This document shows positions 11,035 through 22,564 of a stretch of 64,000 nucleotides of DNA, one piece after another. This stretch comes from Whitmania pigra (lineage: Eukaryota; Annelida; Clitellata; Hirudinida; Haemopidae). The notes beneath the pieces were generated by a model. It saw only the letters and a list, made by a program, of their open reading frames with translations. It made no database searches and had not been told where the DNA came from. The first letter of the stretch is position 1. Every line of letters begins with the position of its first letter. A program made the position numbers and the translations under genes. The stretch is from the NCBI GenBank assembly GCA_021613335.1, contig JAJTWR010000047.1, forward strand, positions 1 through 64,000, in the 5' to 3' direction.

Positions 11035-11595
11035 TCAAGTGGTAGCTAATTCTTGAATGGACTCACCAGTTTTCCTGTACATGTGGGACCAAAATTTAAA
11101 TCTTTCTCTTATTACAAGCCTTTTTGGGTCAAAGGCTTCCTTCACGTGTGCAACTGCGTCTTCCATGTCCAGATTGTTCACATTTGTATTCTCCCTTTGT
11201 AGTGCAGCAGTTTTTAGCAACTTGTAAATTTCAGGAGTTTGATTTATCAGAAATACTTGTGGTATCTTGTCTTATCCTTGTCTTGGATAGACTCACCAGT
11301 TTTCCTGTTCATGTGGGACCATAATTTAAATCTTTCTCTTATCACAAGCCAAAGGGTCAAAGGCTTCCTCAATTTGTGCAACTACATCTTTCATGTCCAG
11401 ATTGTCTACATTTGTATTCTCCCTTTGTAGTATAGTTTTTAACAACTTGTAAATTTCGGGAGTTTGATTTGTCAGAAATACTTGTGGTATCTTTTTATCT
11501 GGGACGGACTTTGATTTTGCGAAAGTCTCAAACCTTGACAAATAGTTCTCTTCGTGCGTCAAAAGCTTCGAACTTAATGTCACCTTGCATTTCAT
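11035..11595 (-). pseudogene. Gag-like LTR-retrotransposon fragments, partly tandem duplicated
   Basis: Minus frames at 11326-11595 and 11035-11220 encode related gag-like peptides. Both share the LQRENTNV(N/D)NLDM and EAFDP motifs. The second adds RERFKFWSHMYRKTGESIQE, the pattern of Ty3-type Gag capsid C-terminal regions. DNA at 11041-11270 and 11285-11500 is a diverged direct duplication. No protease, RT or LTR is present nearby. Confidence 0.6.
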
Positions 11596-11599
11596 TTAG

Positions 11600-11850
11600 C
11601 AGAATAATAATAATAACACTAATAATAATAGTTTATTTGTAAGGCGCCGTAAGAGTAGCATCAGAGGAGACTTGGTTTCTAGAGGGATACCATGAAAAGA
11701 TACGTAGCATACGCTTGAAGAGCTCGAGAGTACTCTGTGACCGGATGATCCTTCTATTGAGGAGGGAGAAGAGACAAGTTCTTCTCGAGTGTATGAAGCA
11801 AGAGCCATGTAGAAAAAGCAGTTATTTCTTCCTAGAGATTCTTTATTTAA
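11600..11850 (-). mobile_element. LINE 3' end related to the 2391-2660 fragment
   Basis: An AAT-rich start is followed by TTTATTTGTAAGGCGCCGTAAG and AAGAGCTCGAGAGTACTCTG, diverged from the copy at 2391. It is probably a second 3' end of the same CR1/L2-like family. The coding frame is broken. Confidence 0.55.
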
Positions 11851-11964
11851 TGCTATCTGGACATGCGATTAAAATAACCCCACTCATTAGTTGCAAATGA
11901 TAAATTGCACCTATAATTGCAAGTTTTTTTTTAACTCGCAGCGACGTGTACTGCAATAAAAAGG

Positions 11965-12155
11965 AACAATTGATCATCATCATTATCATCATTATCATTA
12001 TCATCATCATTATCGTCATCATTATCATTATCATTATTATCATCATCATCATCATCATTATCATCATCATTATCATTATCAATATCATTATCGTTATCGT
12101 TATCATCGTCATTATCATCATCATTATCATTTTCATTATCATTATCATTATAACA
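11965..12155. repeat. (ATC/ATT)n microsatellite
   Basis: A degenerate trinucleotide run covers about 190 bp. Isoleucine- and methionine-only frames on both strands are artefacts of it. Confidence 0.95.
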
Positions 12156-12398
12156 TTGTGTGTTTTCTCACAATCTTTCGGAAGAAATTATTCTTTATTA
12201 ATTATAAGCAATACAATGCAGTTGAACAGAAATTACCACAAACAAAGGACTTAAATATGTTTTCGAGACAGTGCATGGCCGTTGTCGATCTCCATATAAA
12301 GATTTATAAGAATACTCGCGAGTAGCATGATAACATACAAACCGAAAACATTTTTATGAAATTATTATTTGAAATATTTAAAGAGTTAATGAGAGAAA

Positions 12399-12720
12399 AT
12401 GATTAATAATTTAAAATCAACGACCTATTTAATTATCCTGATATATTTGTATCTCAGCATATCAAACGAAGTTTCTGTTCGTGTTCAGAAGGGGTCCTAT
12501 TCGAATATCAATCTGTGCAAAAGCAGTACTCCGATTTATGAAAGATCAGCCAGGTCAGCCATCGAATGCTTCAAGTTTTGTCAAAATCTGCTTGGAAACA
12601 ATTGCAAGAGTTTCAACTATCAATGGGTGGAAAAGAGTTGTTCTCTTTACAAAGATGTCATTCGTTATGATTACAATGAAGATGTTAATGGAACATGCAA
12701 AGGTTACCAGATTATGCCTG
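12399..12720 (+). CDS. Secreted PAN/apple-like domain protein, first coding exon
   Basis: The ATG at 12399 starts a frame with a signal peptide (hydrophobic TTYLIILIYLYLSIS, residues 8-22) followed by a cysteine-rich domain. Cysteines at NLCKS, IECFKFCQN, NNCKSFNY, KSCSLY and GTCKGY, with the CKSFNY core, match a PAN/apple fold, an adhesion or ligand-binding module of secreted proteins. The exon probably ends at a donor (CCTG|GTGAGA, 12720) in phase 1; otherwise the frame stops at 12737. No partner exon is certain. The CTLD exons at 21.4 kb on the same strand could once have followed, since PAN-CTLD combinations are plausible in secreted lectins. That link is inference. Confidence 0.6.
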
Positions 12721-13038
12721 GTGAGATCATATTTTAATTTTTATCAATTATCCGAATAAAACATATAAAAAATACGATATCAGAAAAAAGTAAATCAATG
12801 GTTAGCTCTAAGAAATTGATAGCACGCTCTTTGTTTACCCTTTTAGATTTTAAAATAAGTTGATTTATAAGAATATTTTGATTATTTCAATAAAGGATCA
12901 TTGAAATATTGATTATGCATTACATCATCGGTAATTTCCAGAAGTTGAAAGAAAAGGAAAATAAGTAGTTTTCTTATATTATGTCACGGTTGGTGGGATC
13001 ATCTGTATAGCTTCTCAAACATTAGTTTCCCATGATAT

Positions 13039-13348
13039 TGTTGTAAACTTAGATTTTTGGAAATTAATTAAGTTTATATTGCTAATATAATTAAATTTAT
13101 ACTTAATTATATTTGGCATCTTTTTCGGGCACGTGGGATCTATTTTTGCTACAGAAAAGCATTCTCGATAATCACCTGACAAACAACGAGAATCAAGACG
13201 ATTTAGAAGCCCAAATAACCATTTGCATCCTTAAGTACCTCAATTCTTAAAACACTTAAACTTCTATTATTCAGTTCCATTAACTGAATACCTGCTCTAA
13301 TAAACTTATTAGTTAACTTACTTATTTGCGGACCCCCGGGTTATTTCA
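13039..13348 (+). mobile_element. Solo LTR, same family as 61722-63638
   Basis: A 310-bp segment begins TGTTGTAAACTTAG and ends GGGTTATTTCA. It is the reverse complement of the LTRs at 61722 and 63331, with only scattered differences. It is flanked by ATAT at 13035-13038 and 13349-13352. A TG...CA terminus with a 4-bp target duplication and no internal region is the mark of LTR-LTR recombination. Confidence 0.93.
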
Positions 13349-13584
13349 ATATATAGATTCGCGCTAGGAATTGGCCGGGAACACCGGCCCCAGCATATTT
13401 TAACCGGAGTTTTGCAGGGGAATGATGCAATAATGTACAAAAAATAAACACTATTTTCAAATGCGAACGTCTATTCCATCGAATGCCTAATTCAAGTTTT
13501 CTTAAAGTCTCTCATTTGGAATAAAATCATTAGGTTTTAGTTGTGGAAGCTCCTGCAAGCGGCTGTTATTTGAACTCCTCCTAG

Positions 13585-14320
13585 AGGATATGGGATGCAA
13601 AAACACGAAAGTCGAATATGCATTTGGAGGAAGCATTCTGAAGCAGTCAAATCATGAAAGAAATCTGGGGGTAATAATGCAGAACAATGGAAAAGCATCT
13701 CTACAGTGCATGGAAGTTGCTAAAAAAGCAAACAGAGTACTTGGAATGATAAAGAGAACAGTAGTGAGTAGGAACAAGGGTGTAATACTGAGATTGTATA
13801 AAGCATTAGTAAGGCTACACCTTGAGTACTGTGTGCAAGTGTGGAACCCTCATTTGAGAAAGGATGTAGAAGTGTTAGAAAGTGTACAAAGAAGGGCAAC
13901 CAGGATGATAGAAGGCTTTGGAAAGCTGAGTTACGAGGAAAGATTAAGTAGATGTAAATTATCGACTCTGGAAAAGAGAAGAAATAGAGGGGACCTCATC
14001 GAGGCATTCAAAATTTTATCGGGAAGGGAAGGCCTTTTGCCTGAACAGTTTTTCGAAACCACCAAAAGTGTTTCTACTAGATTGTAAATTATATAGGAAG
14101 GCTTCGGGAAACTTGAAAAACAATTATTTCAGTTCGTGGGTGGTTTCCTTATGGAATAAACTAGATAAGGAAACCATCCATGCTGACACACTAGATAAAT
14201 TCAAAATTTACTTAAGTAAATTCGGTTATTACTAAAAAGAGTGGTTATTATACAGATCCAGGTCTTCTTAACCACTATAAATAATTGTTATGTTATGTTA
14301 ATTGTTATGTTATGTTAGAG
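13585..14320 (+). mobile_element. CR1-like LINE, 5'-truncated copy
   Basis: The copy encodes the post-RT C-terminal region (LYKALVRLHLEYCVQVWNP, ESVQRRATRMIEGF, LEKRRNRGDLIEAFKIL). It breaks frame after KSVSTR and continues to the VVSLWNKLD tail. The 3' UTR ends in repeated TTATG units. It is the same family as 16396-19050, on the opposite strand. Confidence 0.85.
13590..14087 (+). pseudogene. CR1-like ORF2 C-terminal fragment
   Basis: An open frame of 165 codons starts within RT thumb/connection sequence and ends prematurely compared with the copy at 16473-16967, which continues through RGHDCKLYRKASGNLKNN. Catalytic domains are lost by 5' truncation. Confidence 0.75.
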
Positions 14321-14339
14321 ACTAAGGTAATAATCACTC

Positions 14340-15275
14340 GTCTACCGACGCCTATTATTAATAATTTATAATTTCAATGCTCTCAAAATAATTATACTGA
14401 AGAAAGAAGGTAATGTTTCCATATTCTTTGGCAGAAGTCTCACTGCCTTTTTCTGAATGCCATTTAGAACTCCTTTCACTATCACTTGGTCTGGCAGGTG
14501 GGCTTAAATGCAGTCTAGAATTGCCGAGGCTGGCAGTTCATTAGGGCACACCTTAAGGAAGGAAAAGGTCAGCCGATATACGTTTCTAATTCGGGCACTC
14601 TTTGTTATCTCTAACTTCTAGAATTTAGAGACATCAGCTTTATCCATGTCGTCAAACCCGCGTAATCCTAATTATTATTATTATTATTAATTTTGTTTAA
14701 CGTTTATTTTCTCAGCCAAACAAATGTTTAAACTCGATCGTAGACGATGTAAAAAACCTCAACGAATATTTAAAGCCCCCCTTCTGGGCCTGAGAGAACC
14801 CCGGGACATAATACGCGAACCACAACACCATCGACATTTAAAAAGACAGTCCGTACAATACATAATAAATGTCCTCGCTACAATCCAACTCGTTTCCGCC
14901 ATCGTCTTTTGAGTTTTGCGCTTGTGATGCTTCCACATGAGGTAAGAACCAGAGAGAGCCGTTGTTGTTAAGTTCATTAACGTGGTTCTGGAGAAGCCGA
15001 GGCCGCGCCAAGAGGAGTACGAAGAGATCAAAAACAAATCATTATTATTATTATTATCTTGTAAAATATTAGATTATAAAATAAGAGAATTTAATGCAAT
15101 TAAAAAGGTTTTGGCAAATACGTGCAACATTTTGAAGCATAAATCTAAAATAATATGTCGTCGTTGAAGAGTTGGAAGTCCGAAAAGGCGGATGAGATAG
15201 TGGGGATTTCGAAATGCTGGAAAGAATTTGGTAAATCTTCTCTGCACATATTCGATATGTTCAATTAAATACACA
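14340..15275 (-). mobile_element. Assorted LINE C-terminal fragments
   Basis: The minus frame 15074-15274 reads IEHIEYVQRRFTKFF, FGLPTLQRRHIILDL and FKMLHVF, the C-terminal region of jockey/CR1-like RT proteins. Its 3' side meets an ATT run at about 15040. The minus strand of about 14400-14640 reads as a similar degraded tail (region equivalent to QNRAVRLL). The intervening 14650-15040 has ATT runs on both sides and no recognisable product. Confidence 0.45.
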
Positions 15276-15279
15276 GAAG

Positions 15280-16390
15280 AAATGAAAAATACAACAGATA
15301 ATCATCCGAACTAGATGGTTTAAAACAACAGAAATGCTGAGCACAAAACTCAAACATGACCGTCGCGATTTTTAACGAAATAAAACATTTTTAAGAAATA
15401 AATTTAAAGAATTAACAAATGATAAGCAGATAAAATAAAATGAATAATTATTATCTTATCGACATCGAGCTAATAAATTAATTTTAACAAAGCAAAACGA
15501 AATGCATGACATATACAAAGGAAGAATTCAAAGAATAACTTGAATTTGATTTTTTAAAATGATAAAAAGACTCTTTAATGGCATTATAACCCGCAAATCT
15601 CAATCGCAATCTCGGTAGGTAGACGTATTTTACAATAATAAAAAATAATAATAAAGGAACTGAGAATAATGTTACAAATATTTGGCATTAATATGTTTAA
15701 TTTTTTTATGTTGAAAGAATTGTAAAACTTCTAAAGCTTAAAATAAAAATAAACATTTGATAGTCATAGATTAGATAATGCTAAATGTGATATTTACGAA
15801 ATTATTTAGGACAAAATACAGAATTAGAGAACAGTTTTCATTATTTTTTTGTCAGGTACGTAGATTTCGTGATAAACTTTGCTAAGAAAAATAAGACATG
15901 TTCTCTCATAATTAAATTAAATTAAATTTTTATAAATTATTCAAGACAATGAAAATATCAAATAACTTGTAAATAATAATGCACAATTATTTCTGAGTGA
16001 AATAAATCACTTTATACTTTTTTATTTATTAATTTGGATAAATCGTATTCAATAAAAAAACATTAGACACAAACGTACAAGTCACAAAAGGAACTTTTGA
16101 TATAACTCGAGGGTCAGTCTTAACGAAAAGAAACGAAACGCTTCTGCTCTCAAGTATGATCCACAAATTAACAGTAGGATTAACAAATAGTATGTAAAGT
16201 AAACAAAAGATAAATAAACAATATGCAATATATACAACATATAAAATTTTGCATTTTTGCATTTCATCAGTTACTGCATGTTTCCTTAATTTCAATTACA
16301 ATAAAGTTGCGAACTCGAGTGAAATCTAAGTAATTTCTTAGGTTATAACCATGGTGATGAAGCTCTTTCCATACGTTCAATTTTCTAATT
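15280..16390. other. AT-rich DNA with no clear gene
   Basis: I see only short frames without family signatures. A minus frame at 16029-16295 is hydrophobic but has no supporting start, splice or domain evidence. Confidence 0.55.
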
Positions 16391-16472
16391 ATCAATTAAC
16401 ATAACATAACATAACAATTATTTATAGTGGTTAAGAAGACCTGGATCTGTGTAATAACCACTCTTTTTAGTC

Positions 16473-16967
16473 CTAATATCCGAATTTACTTAAGTAAATT
16501 TTGAATTTATCTATTGTGTCAGCATGGATGGTTTCCTTATCTAGTTTATTCCATAAGGAAACCACCCTTGAACTGAAATAATTGTTTTTCAAGTTTCCCG
16601 AAGCCTTCCTGTATAATTTACAATCGTGCCCTCTAGTAGAAACACTTTTTGTGGCTTCGAAAAACTGTTCAGGCAAAAGGCCTTCCCTTCCCGATAAAAT
16701 TTTGAATGCCTCGATGAGGTCCCCTCTATTTCTTCTCTTTTCCAGAGTCGTTAATTTACATCTATTTAATCTTTCCTCGTAACTAAGCTTTCCAAAACCA
16801 TCTATCATCCTGGTTGCCCTTCTTTGTACTCTTTCCAACATCTCTACATCCTTCCTCAAATGAGGGTTCCATACTTGCACACAGTACTCAAGGTGTGGCC
16901 TTACTAATGCCTTATACAATCTCAGTATTACATCCTTGTTCCTGCTTACTACTGTTCTCTTTATCAT
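16473..16967 (-). pseudogene. CR1-like ORF2 C-terminal region
   Basis: The frame encodes 164 residues (LYKALVRPHLEYCVQVWNP through FKIYLSKFGY) ending at a natural stop. It gives the complete C-terminus that the copies at 3790 and 13585 lack or break. Confidence 0.8.
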
Positions 16968-17297
16968 TCAAGTACTCTGTTTGCTTTTTTAGCAACTTCC
17001 ATGCACTGTAGAGATGTTTTTCCATTGTTCTGCATTATTACCCCCAGATCTCTTTCCTGATTTGACTGCTTCAGAATGCTTCCTCCAAATGCATATTCGA
17101 CTTTCGTGTTTTTGCATCCCATATGCATAATGGAGCATTTGCTTACGTTGAAAAGCATCTGCCAATCTTCTGCCCATTTGAATAACTTGTTAAGATCTTC
17201 CTGAAGTTTATCTACATCTTCTTGCTTGCTGACACTTCTTGCTACTTTGGTGTCGTCAGCAAACTTGGATAACTTAGATCTTATGCCATCATCCAGA

Positions 17298-17921
17298 TCA
17301 TTTATATATATGCAGAACAGTACAGGTCCAAGATCCTTGTGGGACGCCGCTAAGTACTGGTTGCCACTCTGAATAAATTCCTCCTATGCCTACCTTCTGT
17401 CTCCTATCTATCAACCAGTTTGTAAACCAATGTAATAGTTTGCCTTCAATCCCACATGCACCGAGCTTTTTTTGAAGCCTTTGATGGGGCACCTTGTCAA
17501 ATGCTTTTGCGAAGTCTAGGTACACTACATCTACAGCCTTGTCATGATCAACCCACTCATAAATTTCTTCAAAAAACTCAAGTAGGTTGGTAAGACACGA
17601 TCTGTTCTTAGTAAAACCATGTTGGCTCTTTCCAATCACATCGTTTCTTCCAAAAAAAGTTGATACAGCCTCTTTGATCATTCTTTCCGTTACCTTGCAA
17701 ACTATAGAAGTTAAGCTTACTGGCCTGTAGTTGGATGGCAAACCCCTACTTCCCTTTTTGAATAGAGGAACTACTATTGCATCTTTCCAATCTCTTGGTA
17801 TTGTTCCTGAATCAAACGATTTGACAAATAAGATTGCCAATGCTTCTCCTATAGCTGTTCTTGTCTCAAATAGTATTTTAGGATGTAGGTTGTCTATTCC
17901 AGGGCTCTTGTCTACTTTCAA
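17298..17921 (-). pseudogene. CR1-like reverse transcriptase core
   Basis: The frame encodes 207 residues with the RT fingers/palm motifs NYRPVSLTS, SQHGFTKNRSC, LDFAKAFDKVPHQRL and SGVPQGS. The frame breaks just after PQGS. The FADD box lies downstream in another frame near 17260-17280. Confidence 0.85.
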
Positions 17922-19539
17922 ATTTTCCAGTTGCTTAATTACCCCTGTTTTTGAGAAGTTTACTGTATCTAACTATCTCAATCTGTTGGATTCTCCTTGG
18001 CAGTTCTGGTATATTCCCTATTGTTTCTTTAGTAAAAAACTGAACTGAAGTAGCTATTTAATATATTGGCTGTTTCCTCTACTGAATCAACTGTTTGCCC
18101 CTCACTATTTTGTAATGGTCCAATTTTGTCCCTTACTTTTTGTTTACATCTAACGTATCTGAAAAAGCTCTTGCTATCGCTTTTAACATTCTTTGCTAAT
18201 TTGTTCTCATATTCTAGTAATGCTTTTTTATTAATTCTGTTTGATGCATTCCTTTGTTTCTGATATTTTTGTTTTAAATCCTTAAGCTCTCTTTCCTCTT
18301 CCTCTCCAGATTTTATTTTTGTCATTTCTCGTAATTTCTTCCATGCTTTATACTTAGCTCTTTTGCATTTGATGACCTCCTTCGTAAGCCATGGCTGTCT
18401 TTTCTGAGTTCTGCCTCTGCTTGGGATATATTTATCTACAACTAGATTTAGCTCTTTCTTGATTATTGCCCAAGCTTCTTCTACATTAGCAGATTCTATT
18501 TTTAGCTAGGTTTGTTTTCTCTAACTCATTCCGTATTTTATCATAGTCAGCCTTAAAAAAGTTTTTAGAATCTAGGTTCTCTTTTTTTAAATCCTCGTTG
18601 TCTAAATAAATGTTCTATCTGACAACTTGATGATCACTTGTTCCAAAGTGTTCACCAACTGTTAGGCCTTCCACTAAGTTCTCATCTGTTGTTAATATCA
18701 AATCTAATGTGTTTTTACCTCTTGTGGGATCAGTGATGTGCTGGAATGAAAGAAGTTATCATTTGTTACATTTATAAAGTTTATATCCTCAGGTCTTTCT
18801 CCTTCTAAAGTGTTCCAGTTAATATGGTAGTTAAAGTCACCCATTACTAGCATAAATTCCTTACTGGCTTTGTATAATATCTCATTTAGTCCAGTATCCT
18901 CTTTAAAATTTGGTGGCCTGTAGCAAACCCCTAAAAGAAGTTTGAATTTACCTATGTAAATATCACACCATAAACTCTCTTTAAAGTTTTCATTTTGAAT
19001 TGTTGTATTTTGCCCTCAAAATTGTCTGTTAGTATCGCTGCCATTAGGGCATACTATTTAAAAAGTGTTTCGAATACTTCCAATCTTAAATATAAAATAA
19101 AATAAAATTTCGATAACAAACACCTGTAATTTAAATTTCTTTGAAAGCACAAAATTTATTTTATTGCCGATTTTCATGCCGCCACAATAGAAATCTTTTC
19201 TATCAACGTGTCTTTCGCAAATCACATTAAGCATTTATTAAAAGTGCTTTGTAAAATTTTTTAAAATTTTCTAAATTTTGAAAAAGTTTGGAAAATCGTT
19301 TGTAACAATATTCTCAACAATTGTTTCAAATTTAGACAGCAAAAAACTCATGTAATTCTGATGTTAAATTAACAATTTGAAAATATGCTTTAGCGTTTTA
19401 GTATAAACGGTTTAAAATTTAAGAAATTATGATAACAATGACATTGCGGGTCACAACATGTCAATTTCGCAGAGAACGCATAGCTGAATCCAGATTATAC
19501 GTACAACCACATTGCATGAAATGGCTACTTAAATGGCAC

Positions 19540-19845
19540 CGACAAAACAGCCCCGTTAAACCAGCTCCACGTCAAAACAGCCCCGTCAAAACGGCCCCGT
19601 CATTATAGCCCGGCGACAAAATAGCCCAATGACGTGATGATAAGGTGAGGATAATTTATATTAAATACCGACTTGAAAAGTCCGTGTAAAGTGAGGAAGT
19701 AGCCGGAATCCTAATTATATTTTAGACGATAAATCTTCAAACCACTAATAACGAATTAAATTTGGAACCAGTTATCGGTTAATGTATTCAACTCACAAAA
19801 ATTTTTTAAATACATTGATTATTTGGTCGCCGGGCTATTTTGAAA
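19540..19845. repeat. Clustered CAAAACAGCCCCGT-type units with inverted partner
   Basis: At 19540-19630 there are several copies of a 15-18 bp unit of the form (A/G)(C/T)CAAAA(C/T)(A/G)GCCCCGT. It continues to ATAGCCCGGCGACAAAATAGCCC. An inverted counterpart, GGTCGCCGGGCTATTTTG, lies at about 19826-19843. Paired units like this look like ends of a small mobile element of about 230-300 bp. I cannot assign a superfamily. Confidence 0.55.
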
Positions 19846-19869
19846 CTAGACCAAAAAATTGACAAGCAA

Positions 19870-20870
19870 ATGGAACCTAAACCAGAGCAAATCAAGGGAT
19901 CAGTGAATAGTGAAGATGCTATCTCTATGATCAAAGCGGAAGAGGTTGCGGCTACGGTTAACAAGAATAGTGGAAATGTTAACCAGTCAGGAATGCAGTT
20001 GAACGATAGTTGTGGCTGAGTCAACTCGCAATCCATTTTCATTGGAGAAGGAGATAGGAAGTGTGACAAATGAGATGTTTCCACATAAGGACGATAATCC
20101 TCGAGACATGGACTTGAGAGCTGAAGGAGATTTGAATAATGCCAAGTCTGAAGATGTCTTGTGCGAGGCCATGCTTATGTTTCAAGAGCTATGCGTTATT
20201 GACACGACACCAGAGTTGGACTTGGTCGACGTCAGGTCATTGTTCTTGAGACAAAACTTAAAGAGGATGTTCTTTCAAAGAAAATAAATTCAGACACTGA
20301 TAGGTCAAGAGTTATAGACCTAGTCAATGCTAGTTTTGACAGAAGAGCGTAGCAAAAAAGATGAGACAGTCGCGGACACGGCTCATTGGACGGAGGATTC
20401 CATTGGAGCAAATGGCTGTCAAGACTCGGAGGACAGAAATCTGCAGAACAGTCTAGAGAATTTCAAAGGTGTAAAATGTCTTCAATCGATGATTTTGGAA
20501 ATACTCGGAAATTCCCTAGCAAAGAAGACCGGGACCCAGAATCACTTAAGCAATGGTTTCAAGGAAGAGAGACGGAACAGGATATATCAAGTTACTTGGA
20601 AGAAAATGGAAGTAGTGCTTCTGATTGGAGCCTTGAAAAGATAGAGGATTTCAGAAACATAGCACTGATAAAAGATGAAGGCAAGATCAATGATTCCAAC
20701 AAGCTATCATTTTTCCTTGAATAAGGAAAAAGGAATGCATATAAGGTTAGTTCGCGAAATCAAGACACCAAGAAAGGTTGGGGCAAGGATGCCGCCAACA
20801 AACCTTCAGATTTCCCGTGGAATGGATAGAAGGTCGAACAAAAATACAGTGAGTAGGAAAGGTTGACATG
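19870..20870 (+). pseudogene. Unrecognised intronless broken gene
   Basis: Successive plus frames around 19870-20018, 20012-20287 and 20386-20724 are acidic, charged and Ser/Glu-rich (e.g. AISMIKAEEVAATVNK, KTPRKVGARM). They read like one protein broken by frameshifts. No domain is recognised. It may be gag-like or a transposon accessory protein; both are guesses. It ends before AT-rich DNA at about 20930. Confidence 0.3.
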
Positions 20871-21261
20871 GAGAACAATCACAAGACTACAGACCTAAGA
20901 AGTAAAGTTTTCGTCTAGATTTAGATGAACTAAATAGGTTTTATAGAAAAAGATGGTATTGGTTGGAGTCCAATAAAAGAGTCGTGATTAAGGAATTACT
21001 GCCAGCAATTCCAACAATTGAACGTCAACAGAGAATAAGGTTAAATACTAACCATTGGAAAGTTCATATAAAGATAAGACTTACTGGCCTTTTGATAGAG
21101 GCAAGACTATAATTTTATATTGAAGTGGAGGTGTTGTAGTGGAATATTAATTATGTTTATTATTATATAATTAGTTTTATATAATATTCAGTATCTTGTA
21201 ATGTATTAGTTTAAAGATCGCTCTTCTATCGCTCTTCGATAGCTCTTCTATAGCTATATAT

Positions 21262-22295
21262 TAATTTCCATTTTGTTTGACTATCAAATGAACTTCAAAG
21301 CATTTGATATCAATATTATTATTGCAAGTAATTCAATCATAAGTTGAAAAGCCATTCTTTTTAAAGTTACATTTTGGGTCATGTTAAATTTTTTTATCTT
21401 TAAAACCAGATTGTCCTGTTGGATTTAAATATTTAATCGAAGGAAACAAATGCATCAAAATGATGGTTGGCGCTTGGGATTGGTACACAGGCAGACAAAA
21501 GTGTAACTCTTTGCACCCTCGTTCTCATCCTGTTATTGTGGATCTAAAGAATGATTTTCTGCTGTTCAGACGTTTCTTAGAAAATGAAAGCAAGCATTAC
21601 TCTCCAATGCCTTTTTTTATTTTAAATAAAAGTTATATTATGTATATTACATATAATATATTATACAATGTGTAATAATAACATCACATTTTTGTTTGAT
21701 CAGTTATACCAAAGTGTCCGAATGGCAATGATCTAGGACGTTATACATATTGGTCTGCTGGCTTCAGTCCCTACATAAACGGATCGCGACAACAATTCCA
21801 ATGGAGTCTTTTTCCAGGTGTTGTTCAGCCGTTGAAGGCCACAACACCATGGAAACCTGGAGAACCAAGTTCTTATTCATTGTCAAGTGATAATTGCATT
21901 CAAGCCCATATGAAAGCGCTTTAGACGATTATTACTGCAGTTATCAAATTTGCATTCTCTGTGAGATTGAAATGTTTTGACAGGTTTATTTTCAATTGAA
22001 TTAAAACGCACACAAGATCTGCTACTTTCAAAACCTTTATAACTTTTTCCAGAAAACTTTAAATTTTTATTTCCATCATATGATGGCCTTTGAATAAATA
22101 ATTAAATACAATTACACTTTTTGCACATGAATAAATGTCTTAAAGAAATGAATTGATCAATGAAGCTTTTCTGCGACGTTCATTGTATGCGTCGAATATG
22201 AGTTAAAAACAATATTAATATTTATATTAAATATATTAAAAGTCCTTAAGGTTTCAATGAAGTCTTTCATTAAGTTAGTTAAGAGAAGGGTTCCC
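21262..22295 (+). repeat. Segmental duplication, copy 2 (CTLD segment)
   Basis: It matches 5965-6995 along its full length. It lacks the Helitron remnant on its left (preceded instead by repeated GCTCTTC(T/G)AT(A/C)G units at 21216-21255) and the RLE-type LINE on its right. Confidence 0.85.
21411..21985 (+). pseudogene. C-type lectin-like domain exons, copy 2
   Basis: It has the same two CTLD half-domains as copy 1. The first exon follows AAAACCAG. The second reads CPNGNDLGRYTYWSAGF and, unlike copy 1, keeps an unbroken stretch through KPGEPSSYSLSSDNCIQ. The donor after the first exon is changed (AAGCATTAC where copy 1 has AAGTATTAC). A frame break (AAAGCGCTTTAG) precedes DDYYCSYQICILCE. It is probably non-functional as it stands. 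Confidence 0.65.
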
Positions 22296-22564
22296 TGATT
22301 TTTGCTCAAATGGCGATAGCTCACATAGATGGCTCACTGTTGCTCACATGGCCCATGTGCGCAATAATCTGCCACAGAAGATCGTGCAGGCTATCTTTTA
22401 TGAAGGCGGCTTCTATTGAGGGGGGGGGAGGAGGATAAGAGAAACATTTAATTATCTTATAATCATTGGGCAACGGTTATAATAAAAACTATCATCATAA
22501 TCCAAAAAGCTCAATAATTTTTCAATCAGTTCTTCTCGAGTATAAGAAACAAAAGCCATGTAGA

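Larger units (their letters stand above)
16396..19050 (-). mobile_element. CR1-like LINE, long 5'-truncated copy
   Basis: Read on the minus strand, the element begins inside an AP endonuclease domain (motif VMGDFNYHINW near 18830-18860) and passes through a linker frame at 18029-18325. It then enters an RT domain (frame 17298-17921, with YRPVSLTSIVCK, GFTKNRSCLTNLL, YLDFAKAFDKVPH, LSGVPQGS) and a frameshifted FADD region. The C-terminal domain is at 16473-16967. It ends in a 3' tail of CATAA/TTATG units at 16396-16415. Several frameshifts make it inactive. Clade assignment (CR1/jockey superfamily) is from these motifs. Confidence 0.9.

Noticed and set aside
11843..12254. Ile/Met-rich frames on both strands
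   Set aside because: They come from the (ATC/ATT)n repeat at 11965-12155; no domain or start context.
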